Shown: positions 34,150-44,428, counted from the first letter of the stretch. The stretch: 64,000 nt of DNA from Lachnospiraceae bacterium (GCA_015058015.1 SVDM01000013.1:1-64000), one strand, 5' to 3'. Notes: a model not told the origin generated them from the sequence alone. A program made the numbers and translations.

Positions 34150-34436
34150 TAATTAAATATTTAAACCGTTGAAGCGGAGATAACGGCAATCATGCCTTTA
34201 CAGAGAGTCTGCGATGCTGAGATGCAGATGAGAAACAAGTTGTCAAATGGACCGCGGAGGGCGCAGTGAAACCACGAACCGTGTTAGTATTCTGCGACGT
34301 GAGGCAGGCGTTAATTGCCGGGGATATGATAGTATCTCGCTAAGAGCACGAGAACACTCGTGAATTCAAGGTGGCACCGCGGATAGTGTATTTATTCGTC
34401 CTTGACAGAAAGTATATTCTGTCAGGGGCGTTTTTT
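34150..34436 (+). ncRNA. T-box riboswitch controlling the trp operon
   Basis: The T-box sequence AAGGTGGCACCGCGG is at 34368-34382. It is followed by an intrinsic terminator: CGTCCTTGACAGAA (34397-34410) with TTCTGTCAGGGGCG (34417-34430), then six T's. A stem I begins near 34168 (CCGTTGAAGCGGAG). A TGG (Trp) triplet in CAAATGGACC near 34246 is the likely specifier. Uncharged tRNA-Trp would pair with the T-box and let transcription enter trpE. The specifier call is by inspection, without folding. Confidence 0.88.
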
Positions 34437-34602
34437 GTTGCAAAAGTATCCCAAGCACGTATCGTGCGTGCTTGCACAGCAAGATACGTATTTGGGATAC
34501 GCAAGATCATGGAGCACGATAGTGCGGAATGATATTCCCGAGTTAACTCGGGTTGCAACTTTGTTGCAAAAGTATCCCAAGCACGTATCGTGCGTGCTTG
34601 CA
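34434..34602 (+). repeat. 43-bp direct repeats and hairpins in the trpE leader
   Basis: An identical 43-bp sequence, beginning TTTGTTGCAAAAGTATCCC, occurs at 34434-34476 and 34560-34602. Between them GTATCCCAA (34446-34454) pairs with TTGGGATAC (34492-34500), and CCCGAGTTAACTCGGG (34537-34552) is a perfect palindrome. The block starts at the T-run of the T-box terminator and ends 18 bp before the trpE ribosome site. Its function is unknown. Confidence 0.85.
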
Positions 34603-34629
34603 GTTCCCCGGCAGAAGTTAGGAGGAAAT

Positions 34630-36099
34630 ATGGAAGTATCACTTAGTTTGGAAGAAGTAAAAAAAGAAGCCGCTTCGGGGCAATATAACGTTATTCCCAT
34701 AAGCTGCGAGATCCTCTCGGACTTTATCACCCCCATTGAGGCTATAAAGAAGTTGAAATTAGTCTCATCCCACGCTTATATGTTGGAGTCCGCCAAGGCC
34801 AATGAAAGCTGGGGACGCTACACCTTCCTAGGATTCGATCCCATAATGGACATCACTTGTGTAGACGGGGAGATGAGTGTGGGGGATTTGAAGGTTAAGA
34901 CTGATGACCCTTCCGCCGTAATCAGACAGGTCTTATCCAATTATAAGAGCCCGAGATTTGACTATCTACCCCCCTTTACCGGCGGTCTGGTTGGATATTT
35001 CTCATATGAGTATCTGACCTATTCGGAACCGAGAGTCAAATGTGACGTGGAGGACGGGGAGAATTTCAAAGATGTAGACCTGATGCTTTTTGATAAGGTG
35101 ATAGCCTTTGACAACCTAAAGCAGAAGATAATCCTTATTGCAAATGTCACCACTGACGATGTGGAAGTAGGCTACAACAAGGCATTAATGGTGCTGGGCC
35201 AATTAAGGGATCTGCTGCGAAAAGGAAAAAAGAAGAAAGAGCCAATAGGAAAGATTGAAGGCCCTGTTACAGCCCTCTTTGAGAAGAAAGAATTCTGTGC
35301 CATGGTGGAAAAAGCCAAGAATTATATAAAAGAGGGGGATATCTTCCAGATAGTATTATCCAACAGACTTTCCGCTCCCTTTAGTGGAAGCCTGCTTAAT
35401 ACATACAGAATCCTTCGGACCATCAATCCCTCGCCCTATATGTTCTACTTCTCCGGAACAGACGTGGAAGTAGCGGGAGCATCACCGGAGACCTTAGTTA
35501 AGCTGGAAAAGGGAGTGCTTCATACTTTCCCCTTAGCGGGAACCAGGCCAAGAGGCAAGTCGCCGGCTGAGGATAAAGCATTGGAGGCAGAGCTTTTGGC
35601 AGATGAGAAGGAGCTTGCAGAGCACAATATGCTGGTGGACCTTGGAAGAAATGACTTAGGCAAGATAAGCAAGTTCGGCTCCGTGGAGGTAGAAAGCTTT
35701 CATACCATTGAGAGATTCTCCCATGTAATGCATATAGGTTCCACGGTAAGAGGCCGGATTGGAAGTAACTTTGATGCATTGGATGCTATAGAAGCAGTGC
35801 TCCCGGCGGGGACACTTAGCGGAGCTCCCAAGATTCGTGCCTGTCAGCTTATAGGCGAGTTGGAGAACAACAAGCGGGGCATATACGGCGGAGCTATCGG
35901 TTACGTGGCATTTAACGGAGATATGGATACCTGCATCGCCATCCGCATTGCCTACAAGAAAAACGGCAAGGTTTTCGTACGAAGCGGAGCGGGCATCGTG
36001 GCAGATTCGGTACCGGAGAAGGAATATCAGGAATGCCTGAATAAGGCGGGATCATCCTTAAAGGCTTTAGAGCTTAACGGAAAGGAGGATTATGTATGA
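34630..36099 (+). CDS. trpE: Anthranilate synthase component I
   Basis: A 489-residue chorismate-using enzyme. With TrpG it makes anthranilate from chorismate and glutamine. Signature blocks are [33 protein letters not shown]-type ([14 protein letters not shown]) and [10 protein letters not shown]. An LEL-like SYMLES-type element for tryptophan feedback is seen as [11 protein letters not shown] 34630 follows TTAGGAGGAAAT. A longer frame from 34402 would read through the T-box terminator and the leader repeats and is rejected. It heads the trpEGDCFBA operon and overlaps trpG by 4 nt. Confidence 0.95.
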   Translation: MEVSLSLEEVKKEAASGQYNVIPISCEILSDFITPIEAIKKLKLVSSHAYMLESAKANESWGRYTFLGFDPIMDITCVDGEMSVGDLKVKTDDPSAVIRQVLSNYKSPRFDYLPPFTGGLVGYFSYEYLTYSEPRVKCDVEDGENFKDVDLMLFDKVIAFDNLKQKIILIANVTTDDVEVGYNKALMVLGQLRDLLRKGKKKKEPIGKIEGPVTALFEKKEFCAMVEKAKNYIKEGDIFQIVLSNRLSAPFSGSLLNTYRILRTINPSPYMFYFSGTDVEVAGASPETLVKLEKGVLHTFPLAGTRPRGKSPAEDKALEAELLADEKELAEHNMLVDLGRNDLGKISKFGSVEVESFHTIERFSHVMHIGSTVRGRIGSNFDALDAIEAVLPAGTLSGAPKIRACQLIGELENNKRGIYGGAIGYVAFNGDMDTCIAIRIAYKKNGKVFVRSGAGIVADSVPEKEYQECLNKAGSSLKALELNGKEDYV

Positions 36100-36683
36100 T
36101 TCTTCTGATAGACAACTATGATAGTTTTTCCTACAACCTTTATCAGTACATAGGGGAAATCGACCAGAATATAAAAACAATCAGAAATGATGAGATGACG
36201 GTGGAGGAGATTCGCGAGATGAATCCTTCCTGCATCATCATATCCCCGGGTCCCGGAAGACCGAAGGATGCGGGCAATATCATTGAAGTGGTGCAGCAAC
36301 TGGGGCCTGAGATACCAATTCTCGGGGTTTGCCTTGGACATCAGGCAATATGTGAAGCTTATGGTGCCACCATTACATACGCAAGGCAGCTGATGCACGG
36401 TAAGCAGTCAGACGTACGGCTTGATATAGCCAATCCTTTGTTTGAGGGGTGTGACGAGATCACCCCGGTGGCAAGATACCACTCTCTGGCGGTGGATGAA
36501 GATACTATGCCGGAGGTACTTAAGGTAACGGCCAGAGTGGCGGAAGGCACTGACATTTCCGGAGAAATAATGGCTGTATCCCATACTGAATATCCCGTAT
36601 ACGGAGTTCAGTTCCATCCGGAATCCATAATGACCCCTGAGGGAAAACAGATGATTAAGAATTTCATTAAGAATATAGCGTAA
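36096..36683 (+). CDS. trpG: Anthranilate synthase component II (glutamine amidotransferase)
   Basis: A 195-residue class I amidotransferase that feeds ammonia to TrpE. The catalytic Cys is in GVCLGHQAI (near 80), and His/Glu are in VQFHPES. It is a single-domain protein, not fused to trpD. Its ATG overlaps the trpE stop (ATGA), so translation is coupled. It might also serve para-aminobenzoate synthesis as in some Firmicutes. Confidence 0.95.
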   Translation: MILLIDNYDSFSYNLYQYIGEIDQNIKTIRNDEMTVEEIREMNPSCIIISPGPGRPKDAGNIIEVVQQLGPEIPILGVCLGHQAICEAYGATITYARQLMHGKQSDVRLDIANPLFEGCDEITPVARYHSLAVDEDTMPEVLKVTARVAEGTDISGEIMAVSHTEYPVYGVQFHPESIMTPEGKQMIKNFIKNIA

Positions 36684-36693
36684 GGAGAATATC

Positions 36694-37710
36694 ATGATTA
36701 AAGAAGCAATAGTAAAGATAGTTAACAAGGAAGACCTGACATATGATGAGGCATATGGGGTAATGAACGAGATAATGAGCGGTGAGACCACGGCAACACA
36801 AAACGCTGCCTTCCTCTCAGCTCTTTCAACGAAAAGCGCCAGAGCAGAGACCACCGATGAGATTGCGGGATGTGCCGCAGCCATGAGAGACCATGCCACC
36901 AAGGTGGATACAGGCATGGATGTATTGGAAATCGTAGGAACCGGCGGCGATAACGCCCACAGTTTTAACATCTCCACCACTTCGGCCCTGGTGGCGGCAG
37001 CAGGGGGAGTAAAGGTTGCAAAACACGGCAACAGGGCGGCTTCTTCCAATTGCGGAACCGCTGATTGCCTTGAGGCCCTTGGGGTAAATATCAACCAGAG
37101 CCCTGACAAATGCGTGGAGCTTTTGAAAGAAGTGGGTATGTGCTTCTTCTTCGCTCAGAAGTACCACACATCCATGAAGTATGTGGGAGCCATCAGAAAA
37201 GAGCTGGGATTTAGAACCGTGTTTAACATCTTAGGCCCCTTAACCAATCCGGGTTCACCCACAATGCAGCTTCTGGGGGTATATGATGAATACCTGGTAA
37301 CCCCCTTAGCGCAGGTTCTCGTAAGCCTGGGGGTAAAAAGGGGAATGGTAGTATACGGCAAGGACAAGCTGGACGAGATCTCCCTTAGCAGTGAAACAGC
37401 CATCTGCGAGATCAGAGACGGATGGTTTAAACAGACTACCATCAAGCCTGAGGACTTCGGTTTTGAGAGATGTACCAAGGAGGATTTAAAGGGAGGCACT
37501 CCTGAGGAGAACGCACAAATCACTATTGACATCTTAAAAGGAGCAAAGGGTCACAAACGTAATGCCGTACTGTTAAATGCCGGCGCAGCTCTTTACCTGG
37601 GAGGCAAGGCCGATACATTTGTAGATGGCGTGAAATTGGCAGCTGAGATTATTGACTCCGGCAAGGCCTATGAAACACTGCAAAAGCTTATTGAACTCAG
37701 CAAAGAATAA
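36694..37710 (+). CDS. trpD: Anthranilate phosphoribosyltransferase
   Basis: A 338-residue enzyme that joins anthranilate to phosphoribosyl pyrophosphate. The family blocks are present: [15 protein letters not shown] for PRPP binding, [21 protein letters not shown], and [10 protein letters not shown]. Length is normal. AAGGAG lies before the ATG, 10 nt after trpG. Third step in the trp operon order. Confidence 0.95.
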   Translation: MIKEAIVKIVNKEDLTYDEAYGVMNEIMSGETTATQNAAFLSALSTKSARAETTDEIAGCAAAMRDHATKVDTGMDVLEIVGTGGDNAHSFNISTTSALVAAAGGVKVAKHGNRAASSNCGTADCLEALGVNINQSPDKCVELLKEVGMCFFFAQKYHTSMKYVGAIRKELGFRTVFNILGPLTNPGSPTMQLLGVYDEYLVTPLAQVLVSLGVKRGMVVYGKDKLDEISLSSETAICEIRDGWFKQTTIKPEDFGFERCTKEDLKGGTPEENAQITIDILKGAKGHKRNAVLLNAGAALYLGGKADTFVDGVKLAAEIIDSGKAYETLQKLIELSKE

Positions 37711-37720
37711 AGGTGATTAC

Positions 37721-38500
37721 ATGACGATATTAGATGAACTGGCTGCCCACGCAAGAGAGCGTGTAGCCATGGCAAAAGAGAAGATTTCCCTTGAGGAGAT
37801 TAAGGCGCTTGCTAAGTCTACACCGGCGAGGGGATTTGCCTTTGAAGAGGCCCTTAAGGTAAGTGACGTGGCATTTATCTGTGAGTGCAAAAAAGCTTCT
37901 CCCTCAAAGGGGTTAATTGCAAAAGACTTCCCCTATCTGGAGATTGCCGGGGAATATGAAGCGGCGGGGGCGGAAGCCATATCGGTGCTGACGGAGCCCA
38001 AGTGGTTCTTAGGAAGCGCTGAGTACCTCCGGGAGATTGCGGCTGCCGTAAAGATTCCCTGTCTTCGTAAGGACTTCACGGTGGATGAATACATGATATA
38101 TGAGGCGGCAACTCTTGGGGCTTCGGCGGTTCTGCTTATTTGTTCCATAACTAAGAAGGAGGACCTAAAGAGGTACGTAGGAATATGCGAGAAGCTGGAG
38201 TTGACTGCCCTGGTGGAGGCCCACAACGAAGAGGAGATAAAGGATGCTCTATACGCAGGCGCAAGGGTTATAGGGGTTAACAACCGTAACTTAAAGGACT
38301 TTTCCGTGGATATGGATAATGCAAAAAGGCTAAGGGATATGGTGCCGGAGGGCGTGCTCTTTGTATCGGAAAGCGGAGTAAGCTCCCCTGCGGATGTGGC
38401 TGTGGCAAGAGATATGGGCGCAGATGCGGTGCTGGTAGGAGAAGCGCTAATGAGGGCCGTCGATAAGAAAGAGAAGTTACGTAAACTGCGAGGTATGTAA
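37721..38500 (+). CDS. trpC: Indole-3-glycerol-phosphate synthase
   Basis: A 259-residue TIM-barrel enzyme. Catalytic motifs are IAECK-like (FICECKKASPSKG), LRKDF, and the phosphate site VSESGV near the C-terminus. It converts CdRP to indole-glycerol phosphate. ATG 37721 follows AAGGTGATT; the frame extends back into trpD but without a ribosome site. It is separate from trpF, unlike the fused E. coli enzyme. Its stop overlaps the trpF ATG (TAATG). Confidence 0.95.
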   Translation: MTILDELAAHARERVAMAKEKISLEEIKALAKSTPARGFAFEEALKVSDVAFICECKKASPSKGLIAKDFPYLEIAGEYEAAGAEAISVLTEPKWFLGSAEYLREIAAAVKIPCLRKDFTVDEYMIYEAATLGASAVLLICSITKKEDLKRYVGICEKLELTALVEAHNEEEIKDALYAGARVIGVNNRNLKDFSVDMDNAKRLRDMVPEGVLFVSESGVSSPADVAVARDMGADAVLVGEALMRAVDKKEKLRKLRGM

Positions 38501-39117
38501 TGACAAAGATTAAGATGTGCGGATTAAAGAGAATGACGGATATTCTGCATGTTAACGAGATACAACCGGAGTATGCAGGCTTCGTGTTTGCTAAGACCAG
38601 TAAGAGATATGTGGAGCCGGAGGATGCGGAGGTTTTTCGTAAGGCCCTATCCCCTGATATAGAGGTGGTGGGAGTCTTTGTGGATGAACCGGTGTCCAAT
38701 GTAATAGACCTTCTAAAAAGAGAGGTAATAGACATAGCCCAGCTTCACGGTAGTGAAGATGTGGAATATATTGCCAGGGTAAAGGAAGAGACCGGCAAGC
38801 AGGTAATCAAGGTCATCAGGATGGAGGCTATGTTTAGAAAGGGGCGAACCCTTACTGAGGAAATGGCCGAGTATCCCGGATCTGATTATTTCCTTATTGA
38901 TTCGGGAGCAGGAAGCGGAAGGACCTTTGACTGGAACTTGTTAAAAGGAATAGACAGGCCTTACTTTCTGGCCGGTGGGTTAAATCCGGACAATGTAAGG
39001 GAAGCGGTGACAAAGCTGCATCCTTATTGCGTTGATGTAAGCTCCGGAATCGAATCCGGTGGGCAGAAAGATAAGAATAAAATGGTGGCATTTGCAGATG
39101 CCGTAAGGAGGAATTAA
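38500..39117 (+). CDS. trpF: Phosphoribosylanthranilate isomerase
   Basis: A 205-residue TIM barrel catalysing the Amadori rearrangement of phosphoribosyl-anthranilate. Motifs are IKMCGLKR (catalytic Cys), QLHGSED and the phosphate-binding GGLNPDNV with VDVSSGIE. Start overlaps the trpC stop by one base. Length is usual for TrpF. Confidence 0.95.
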   Translation: MTKIKMCGLKRMTDILHVNEIQPEYAGFVFAKTSKRYVEPEDAEVFRKALSPDIEVVGVFVDEPVSNVIDLLKREVIDIAQLHGSEDVEYIARVKEETGKQVIKVIRMEAMFRKGRTLTEEMAEYPGSDYFLIDSGAGSGRTFDWNLLKGIDRPYFLAGGLNPDNVREAVTKLHPYCVDVSSGIESGGQKDKNKMVAFADAVRRN

Positions 39118-39118
39118 G

Positions 39119-40309
39119 ATGACGAATCCGAAGGGACGTTTCGGAATACACGGCGGGCAGTATATTCCGGAAACCTTGATGAACGCTGTTATTGAGCTGG
39201 AGGCAGCTTATGAAAAATATAAAAACGATCCGGAGTTTAACGAGGAGTTAAAAACTCTTTTTAACGAATATGCCGGAAGACCTTCAAGGCTATACTATGC
39301 CGAGAAGATGACCAGAGATCTTAGAGGAGCTAAGATTTATCTCAAACGTGAAGACCTAAATCACACGGGAGCCCACAAGATTAACAATGTGCTTGGTCAG
39401 GCCTTACTTGCCAAGAAGATGGGCAAGACCCGCCTTATTGCAGAGACCGGGGCAGGACAGCATGGTGTGGCCACAGCTACGGCGGCTGCTTTGATGGGTA
39501 TGGAGTGCGTGGTATTTATGGGAGAAGAAGACACCAAGAGACAGGCCCTTAATGTGTACCGCATGAAGCTCCTTGGTTCTGAGGTGATTCCCGTGACCAC
39601 AGGTACTGCTACTTTAAAAGATGCGGTATCCGAGGCCATGAGAGAGTGGACTTCCAGAATAGACGATACCCACTATTGCCTGGGTTCTGTTATGGGACCC
39701 CATCCCTTCCCCACTATAGTTCGTGACTTTCAGGCGGTTATCTCCAAAGAGATTAAGGAGCAGATGATGGAAAAGGAGGGCAGACTGCCGGATGCGGTGT
39801 TAGCCTGTGTGGGTGGTGGCTCCAATGCCATCGGAAGCTTCTATCACTTTATTGAAGATGAGGACGTGGCTTTAATCGGTTGTGAGGCAGCAGGACGTGG
39901 AGTGGATACATTTGAAACTGCGGCTACCATTGCTACGGGAAGGCTGGGAATTTTCCACGGCATGAAGTCCTACTTCTGCCAGGACAAATACGGTCAGATT
40001 GCGCCGGTATATTCCATCTCTGCAGGTCTTGACTACCCGGGCATCGGGCCGGAGCATGCGGCTCTTCATGATTCAGGTAGAGCACAGTACGTACCGGTTA
40101 CAGATGATGAGGCGGTCAATGCCTTTGAGTACCTGGCTAAAACAGAAGGTATCATTCCGGCTATTGAGTCAGCCCATGCGGTGGCTCACGCCATGAAGAT
40201 TGCGCCCAAGATGGATGGGGACAAGATTATTGTAATAACCATCTCCGGACGAGGAGATAAGGACTGCGCGGCCATCGCGAGATATCGAGGTGAAGAGATT
40301 TATGAGTAG
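39119..40309 (+). CDS. trpB: Tryptophan synthase beta chain
   Basis: A 396-residue PLP enzyme that joins indole and serine. The PLP lysine lies in [20 protein letters not shown] and GGGSNAIG bind the substrate and the PLP phosphate. It is of the TrpB1 type, by length and by the COMM-domain region. The ATG follows TAAGGAGGAAT-type spacing at the trpF stop. The 3' end overlaps trpA by 8 nt. Confidence 0.96.
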   Translation: MTNPKGRFGIHGGQYIPETLMNAVIELEAAYEKYKNDPEFNEELKTLFNEYAGRPSRLYYAEKMTRDLRGAKIYLKREDLNHTGAHKINNVLGQALLAKKMGKTRLIAETGAGQHGVATATAAALMGMECVVFMGEEDTKRQALNVYRMKLLGSEVIPVTTGTATLKDAVSEAMREWTSRIDDTHYCLGSVMGPHPFPTIVRDFQAVISKEIKEQMMEKEGRLPDAVLACVGGGSNAIGSFYHFIEDEDVALIGCEAAGRGVDTFETAATIATGRLGIFHGMKSYFCQDKYGQIAPVYSISAGLDYPGIGPEHAALHDSGRAQYVPVTDDEAVNAFEYLAKTEGIIPAIESAHAVAHAMKIAPKMDGDKIIVITISGRGDKDCAAIARYRGEEIYE

Positions 40310-41075
40310 AATAAAAGATGCTTTCAAAGAAAAAGCTTTTATAGCCTTTATTACCGTAGGTGACCCGGATGTGGAGACCACCAAGGCAGCAGTTATAGAG
40401 GCGGTAGAAAACGGGGCGGACCTAATAGAGCTGGGGATTCCCTTTTCGGACCCTACAGCAGAAGGCCCTGTAATATCAAGCGCCAACCTTAGAGCCCTTA
40501 ACGGAGGCATTACCACTGATAAGGTATTTGACTTCGTAGAAGACATCAGAAAGACCGTTAGTATTCCCATGGTTTTCATGACCTATGCCAATGTGGTGTA
40601 TTCCTATGGGTCAGAAGATTTTATCGGGAAATGCCAGCGGGTGGGGATAGATGGTCTCATCCTGCCGGATTTGCCCTTTGAGGAGAAAGGGGAGTTTGAG
40701 CCCATCTGTGAAAAGTACGGAGTGGACTTGATATCTCTTATAGCCCCCACCTCCGAGAACCGAATCTCCATGATTGCCAGGGAAGCCAAGGGATTTATAT
40801 ATCTGGTATCCAGCCTGGGTGTAACGGGAGTCCGAAGCGAGATAACCACTGATCTCGACTCTATCGTTAAAGTGATTCGTGAGAATACGGATGTGCCTTG
40901 TGCCATAGGATTCGGAATCTCTAAGCCCGAACAGGCAGCCAAGATGGCGGGTATCTCTGATGGGGCCATCGTAGGATCTGCTATTGTTAAGCTGCTTGAA
41001 AAATACGGCAAGGATGCCCCAAAGTATGTGGGCGAGTACGTAAAGTCCATGAAGGAAGCGGTCCGTCGGGGGTAG
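40302..41075 (+). CDS. trpA: Tryptophan synthase alpha chain
   Basis: A 257-residue TIM barrel that releases indole from indole-glycerol phosphate and passes it to TrpB. Catalytic Glu is in [16 protein letters not shown]; catalytic Asp is in [14 protein letters not shown] 40302 (MSRIKDAF) has GAGGTGAAG upstream and overlaps the trpB stop. GTG 40290 is an unlikely alternative. The stop codon lies inside the left arm of the operon terminator. Confidence 0.95.
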   Translation: MSRIKDAFKEKAFIAFITVGDPDVETTKAAVIEAVENGADLIELGIPFSDPTAEGPVISSANLRALNGGITTDKVFDFVEDIRKTVSIPMVFMTYANVVYSYGSEDFIGKCQRVGIDGLILPDLPFEEKGEFEPICEKYGVDLISLIAPTSENRISMIAREAKGFIYLVSSLGVTGVRSEITTDLDSIVKVIRENTDVPCAIGFGISKPEQAAKMAGISDGAIVGSAIVKLLEKYGKDAPKYVGEYVKSMKEAVRRG

Positions 41076-41115
41076 GCCCCCGGGCGCCGGTGCTACCACC
41101 CGACAAGCAAGTTTT
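41065..41115 (+). terminator. Terminator of the trp operon, overlapping the trpA 3' end
   Basis: GTCGGGGGTAG (41065-41075) pairs with CTACCACCCGAC (41093-41104) with one bulge. A GC-rich apical part lies between, and TTTT follows at 41112-41115. The left arm contains the last trpA codons and its stop. Confidence 0.7.
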
Positions 41116-41234
41116 CTTCGTTGCTATGTCGGCTTTGTTATGTTATTTTTAATGAGAAGGGGATACAAACATCGGCGTATTTTTCTGCCGATATATGTAA
41201 CATGGGGATAAACTATAGAAAGGAATTAGGGAGT

Positions 41235-42215
41235 ATGGACAATAATATGGGGCCGCAAAACGGTCAGTGGCAGCAACCACCGCAGCAAGGTGTACCACAG
41301 CAACCACAGCAAGGTCAGTGGCAGCAACCTCCGCAACAAGGTATGCCGCAACAACCACAGCAGGGTCAGTGGCAGCAACCGCAACAAGGTATGCCGCAAC
41401 AACCACAGCAGGGTCAGTGGCAGCAACCACCGCAAGGAATACCACCACAAAACGGCCAGTGGAACAATAACGCATATTATGGGGGGAAACCGCCCAAGAA
41501 GAAAAAAACAGGCCTGATTGTGGCTATAATCATAATCGCCGTTGTGCTTATTGCAGGCGGCATATGTGCATACGGATACTTCAATTTAGGCTGGTTTGGG
41601 AATAATGATGGTCGTAAAGAATCAGCTGAATACGATGAAGTCATTGCAAGATGGTCACGAGAAGCGGAAGAAGAAGCTTCCAGAAAGGCTTCCCAGGAAG
41701 CAGAGGAAGCTGCTCGCAAGCAGAAGAATAACGAGGACTATGCCAAGTTAAAGGAACAATGGGATGCTGCTTCCAAGAAACAACGAGAGCAAGTTGAAGC
41801 AATCAAGAACAAGTCCAAGAATAGCACCGGCAATGCAGGCAACACAGGCAACGCAGGCAGTAACCCGGGAACCGTAGCAGGCGGAGCTAACCAGAAGCTA
41901 AGCGGCACCTGGTACGGACCTCAGACAGTAAGCGGACAAACCGTTATCACTTTTAAGGGAGACGGCTCAGTTAACTGTACATTTGATATGGGCGCAGGAG
42001 ATACTATAACCGTTAGTGGTGTCTACACCACGGACAAACGCCAGTATGAGTATGATGACTACGTATGCCACGTAACTCTGCCGGATTCAGTAAGACAGGT
42101 TCTCCCCTCCAACAAGTTCACCTTCGTGGTTGACCCTGAAATAGAATGGACGGGAATCTTTAAAGAAGGCGGATTCGGACTCATGGATGCCGACACCTAC
42201 TTCATATTAAAGTAG
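41235..42215 (+). CDS. Membrane protein with Gln/Pro-rich tandem repeats
   Basis: A 326-residue protein. Residues 1-75 are Gln/Pro/Gly repeats (about 17-residue units such as GQWQQPPQQGMPQQPQQ). A basic stretch (PPKKKKTG) and one membrane helix (LIVAIIIIAVVLIAGGICAY) follow. Outside, a charged helical region (about 130-190) leads to a compact C-terminal beta domain (KLSGTWYGPQTVSGQTVITF). The basic side faces the cytoplasm, so the Gln-rich tail is inside and the beta domain outside. I do not recognise a function; such designs occur in sensor-like or envelope stress proteins. ATG 41235 has a moderate AGGAATTAGGGAG site. Confidence 0.7.
   Translation: MDNNMGPQNGQWQQPPQQGVPQQPQQGQWQQPPQQGMPQQPQQGQWQQPQQGMPQQPQQGQWQQPPQGIPPQNGQWNNNAYYGGKPPKKKKTGLIVAIIIIAVVLIAGGICAYGYFNLGWFGNNDGRKESAEYDEVIARWSREAEEEASRKASQEAEEAARKQKNNEDYAKLKEQWDAASKKQREQVEAIKNKSKNSTGNAGNTGNAGSNPGTVAGGANQKLSGTWYGPQTVSGQTVITFKGDGSVNCTFDMGAGDTITVSGVYTTDKRQYEYDDYVCHVTLPDSVRQVLPSNKFTFVVDPEIEWTGIFKEGGFGLMDADTYFILK
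41262..41453 (+). repeat. In-gene tandem repeats of 51, 51, 48 and 42 bp
   Basis: Units beginning GGTCAGTGGCAGCAACC start at 41262, 41313, 41364 and 41412, with a partial unit at 41454. All keep the reading frame and encode the Gln/Pro-rich tail. Copy number could change by slippage. Confidence 0.9.
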
Positions 42216-42231
42216 CATATTTAATATAAGC

Positions 42232-42258
42232 AAAGGGCTGCACTGTGCGCAGCCCTTT
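42232..42258 (+). terminator. Hairpin terminator candidate
   Basis: AAAGGGCTGC (42232-42241) and GCAGCCCTTT (42249-42258) form a perfect 10-bp stem. The following AACTATAC is a poor U-tract. It lies between convergent genes. The minus-strand reading gives AAAGGGCTGC then TTGCTTATATT, also weak. Confidence 0.6.
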
Positions 42259-42330
42259 AACTATACTCTATATTTTCTAATACTCTTTATATTGCATCCA
42301 CAGGGTATAACATGTGTTATACTAGGACAT

Positions 42331-43158
42331 TTATAATTCCGCGCCGATCATGAGGCCACCCTGCTCAGCGTAGAAACCGCATAAGCCTCTTGATAGGTAA
42401 TACTTAATGTCGGCATTTGCAAAATCTTTCTTTACTCTGTTGATAAATGCCAGAGCAATTGATTCATTCTCCACGTGGCAGATTCGGATTTTGCCGCCAT
42501 GATATCCGGCATTCCTAATTTCCTGGTACATCTTCTCCACTGTTTTCTTGGCACCTCTTGCTTTGGCAATGGCCTTGATATCGCCGATTGCGCTTGCCTT
42601 GGCAATAATGCTGATGCCCAGTACATCAAGTGCTGAAGCCACAAGCTTGCTGACTCTTCCGTTCTCAACAAGATTATGAAGAGAGCCCAGTGCAAAGTAG
42701 AGGCTCGTCTTCTTCATGTATTCTTTGGTCTTCTTGCAAACCTCATCGAAACTACAGCCCATCTTTATGAGCTCTGCAAGTTTTTCCACAATAAGATGCA
42801 TCTCCGGTCCTGTACTTTTAGAATCGAACACCTCGATTTTGGCATCCGGGTGATTCTCCAGATACATCTTCTTGGCAGCCATGGCGCCGTTGTATGTTCC
42901 GGATAATGTACTTGTAACAGTTACAATATAGATTTCATCTCCGCCCTCAAGTGCCTCAAGCCATTCGGCAATGTTGGGGCAAGATGTATATGATCTTCCT
43001 TTGTAGTTCTTAAGGTAGTCCAGCATTCTCCTTAAGTTTAACTTCTTGTCGTCCTTGTAGCTGACTTCGTCGGTATAAATTGTCATTGGAACCGACTCAA
43101 AAACTACGCCTTCAATGTCTTCAATGTTGCTTGATGAATCCGCAATAATCTTTATCAT
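42331..43158 (-). CDS. DegV-family fatty-acid-binding protein
   Basis: A 275-residue DegV protein. The N-terminal KIIADSSSNI and the TSCPNIAEW and TVTSTLSGTYNGA stretches match the family, which holds a fatty acid between two domains. In some Firmicutes these proteins (FakB) present fatty acids to the kinase FakA; no fakA is in the window. ATG 43158 follows AAAGGAGTG; the GTG at 43167 sits too close to that site. It stands alone, without operon partners. Confidence 0.85.
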   Translation of the reverse strand: MIKIIADSSSNIEDIEGVVFESVPMTIYTDEVSYKDDKKLNLRRMLDYLKNYKGRSYTSCPNIAEWLEALEGGDEIYIVTVTSTLSGTYNGAMAAKKMYLENHPDAKIEVFDSKSTGPEMHLIVEKLAELIKMGCSFDEVCKKTKEYMKKTSLYFALGSLHNLVENGRVSKLVASALDVLGISIIAKASAIGDIKAIAKARGAKKTVEKMYQEIRNAGYHGGKIRICHVENESIALAFINRVKKDFANADIKYYLSRGLCGFYAEQGGLMIGAEL

Positions 43159-43391
43159 ATCAAACACTCCTTTTTACAATGACGCTTTCGCGCCCAGCCC
43201 TAGATAATACTTATGTAGTTATCTTCTTCCCTTAACGTAGTATTGATAACTACATATAATAGTATTTACTAACACTGTAAAAAGCAATGTGCATTTTCAC
43301 CAAATTATTGCGTGTATTATCGTTGATTATTTCCTGACTGTCAAAACATATTTCTTTCTTGTTGGGGGTAGCGCCTGCCAAAACACCCCAC

Positions 43392-43419
43392 AAAAAAATG
43401 AGCCACGCCTGTGGCTCAT
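43392..43419 (-). terminator. Rho-independent terminator (minus strand)
   Basis: ATGAGCCAC (43398-43406) and GTGGCTCAT (43411-43419) form a 9-bp stem. On the minus strand it is followed by TTTTTTG. It ends the pyridoxal-kinase gene. Confidence 0.9.
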
Positions 43420-43447
43420 TTAAAGCAAATCTCATTTAAAGCAATTC

Positions 43448-44272
43448 TTATTTATGTCTCTTTGCCAGTACCTGCTCAAACTTAACTCCATATACATGGC
43501 TTTCGTCAGGCATGGTCTCTTTAATACACTCTACAATAAATTCGCAGGCATCGGCCAGGCTGTCGTAGAGTGTCTTGCCGTCAAGAAGATTGGCGATAAG
43601 CACACTTGAGAAGATATCTCCTGTGCCGTGGTAGCTTTTCTCCATTCTGGTGGCGAAGTATTCGGTAATCTTGCTGTCTGCCTTGGTGTAGGCTACAGCG
43701 CCAAGCTTGCCTTCTTCGTAGGATACGCCTGTGATAATAACGGTATCCGGACCCATAGCCGCCAGGTCCTTAAGCATCGAATTTATCTCATCTCTTGTGG
43801 GAGCTTCCTTATAAGGAATGTCAAGAAGGAAGCAAGCCTCGGTAATGTTGGGCATGATGATGTCAGACTCGCGGACCAGTTCTCTCATGCCGGCAACAAT
43901 GTTCTCGTTTAAAGCAACGTATAGTTTGCCGTGGTCTGCCATTGCGGGGTCGCAGATGAGAAGTCCGCCGGGGTTAAGCAGATCTCTCATTTCCTTAATA
44001 AGAGCAAACTGACGGGTGTCTCCTATATATCCCGTATAAATAGCGTCGAATTTAATCTTTTCAGATCTCCAATGGTTGACAATCTTCGGCATCTCATCCG
44101 TAAGATCAAGTACGGTAAAACCGGTAAACCCTCCGGTGTGGGTACTTAAAATCGCTGAAGGCAAAATGGCTGTTTCAAAGCCGTACGCCGAAAGCACCGG
44201 TTGTGCCACCGTAAGAGAGCACTGTCCGTAGCATGAGATGTCTTGTACAGATACGATTTTTTTGGTATTCAT
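43448..44272 (-). CDS. Pyridoxamine/pyridoxal kinase (PdxY-like)
   Basis: A 274-residue ribokinase-fold kinase. The N-terminal VQDISCYGQCSLT and the catalytic SYHGTGDIFSS (anion hole and Asp base) match pyridoxal kinases. It would salvage vitamin B6 to PLP, needed here by MetY, TrpB and others. ATG 44272 follows GGAAAGG. The upstream extension to 44302 lacks a ribosome site. A hydroxymethylpyrimidine kinase role is less likely given the CYGQCS start. Confidence 0.85.
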   Translation of the reverse strand: MNTKKIVSVQDISCYGQCSLTVAQPVLSAYGFETAILPSAILSTHTGGFTGFTVLDLTDEMPKIVNHWRSEKIKFDAIYTGYIGDTRQFALIKEMRDLLNPGGLLICDPAMADHGKLYVALNENIVAGMRELVRESDIIMPNITEACFLLDIPYKEAPTRDEINSMLKDLAAMGPDTVIITGVSYEEGKLGAVAYTKADSKITEYFATRMEKSYHGTGDIFSSVLIANLLDGKTLYDSLADACEFIVECIKETMPDESHVYGVKFEQVLAKRHK

Positions 44273-44428
44273 AATCCAGCCTTTCCGGGAAGCATTTCCC
44301 ATTATGAACTTTTTTCCTGATTATATAAGTGTCGAACATAATATACAAGTGGTATAATTAACATATATATTAAGGTATTAGACTGTTTAGTTGTACATAA
44401 TACCTAGTGTCATGGTAGGGGGATAAGA

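Noticed and set aside
34434-34602. Direct repeats as a minimal CRISPR or an attachment-site pair
   Set aside because: Only two copies, no cas or integrase gene, and the block lies inside the trp leader.
34402-34629. N-terminal extension of trpE by 76 codons
   Set aside because: It would translate the T-box terminator and the repeat block. ATG 34630 has an excellent ribosome site and matches the start of TrpE.
41168-41194. Sigma-28-like GCCGATAT before the Gln-rich membrane protein gene
   Set aside because: No TAAA-like -35 at the right distance. The GCCGAT is half of an ATCGGC/GCCGAT hairpin.
41262-41453. Regular repeats resembling a CRISPR array
   Set aside because: Units are contiguous, in frame, without unique spacers, and encode a Gln/Pro-rich tail.
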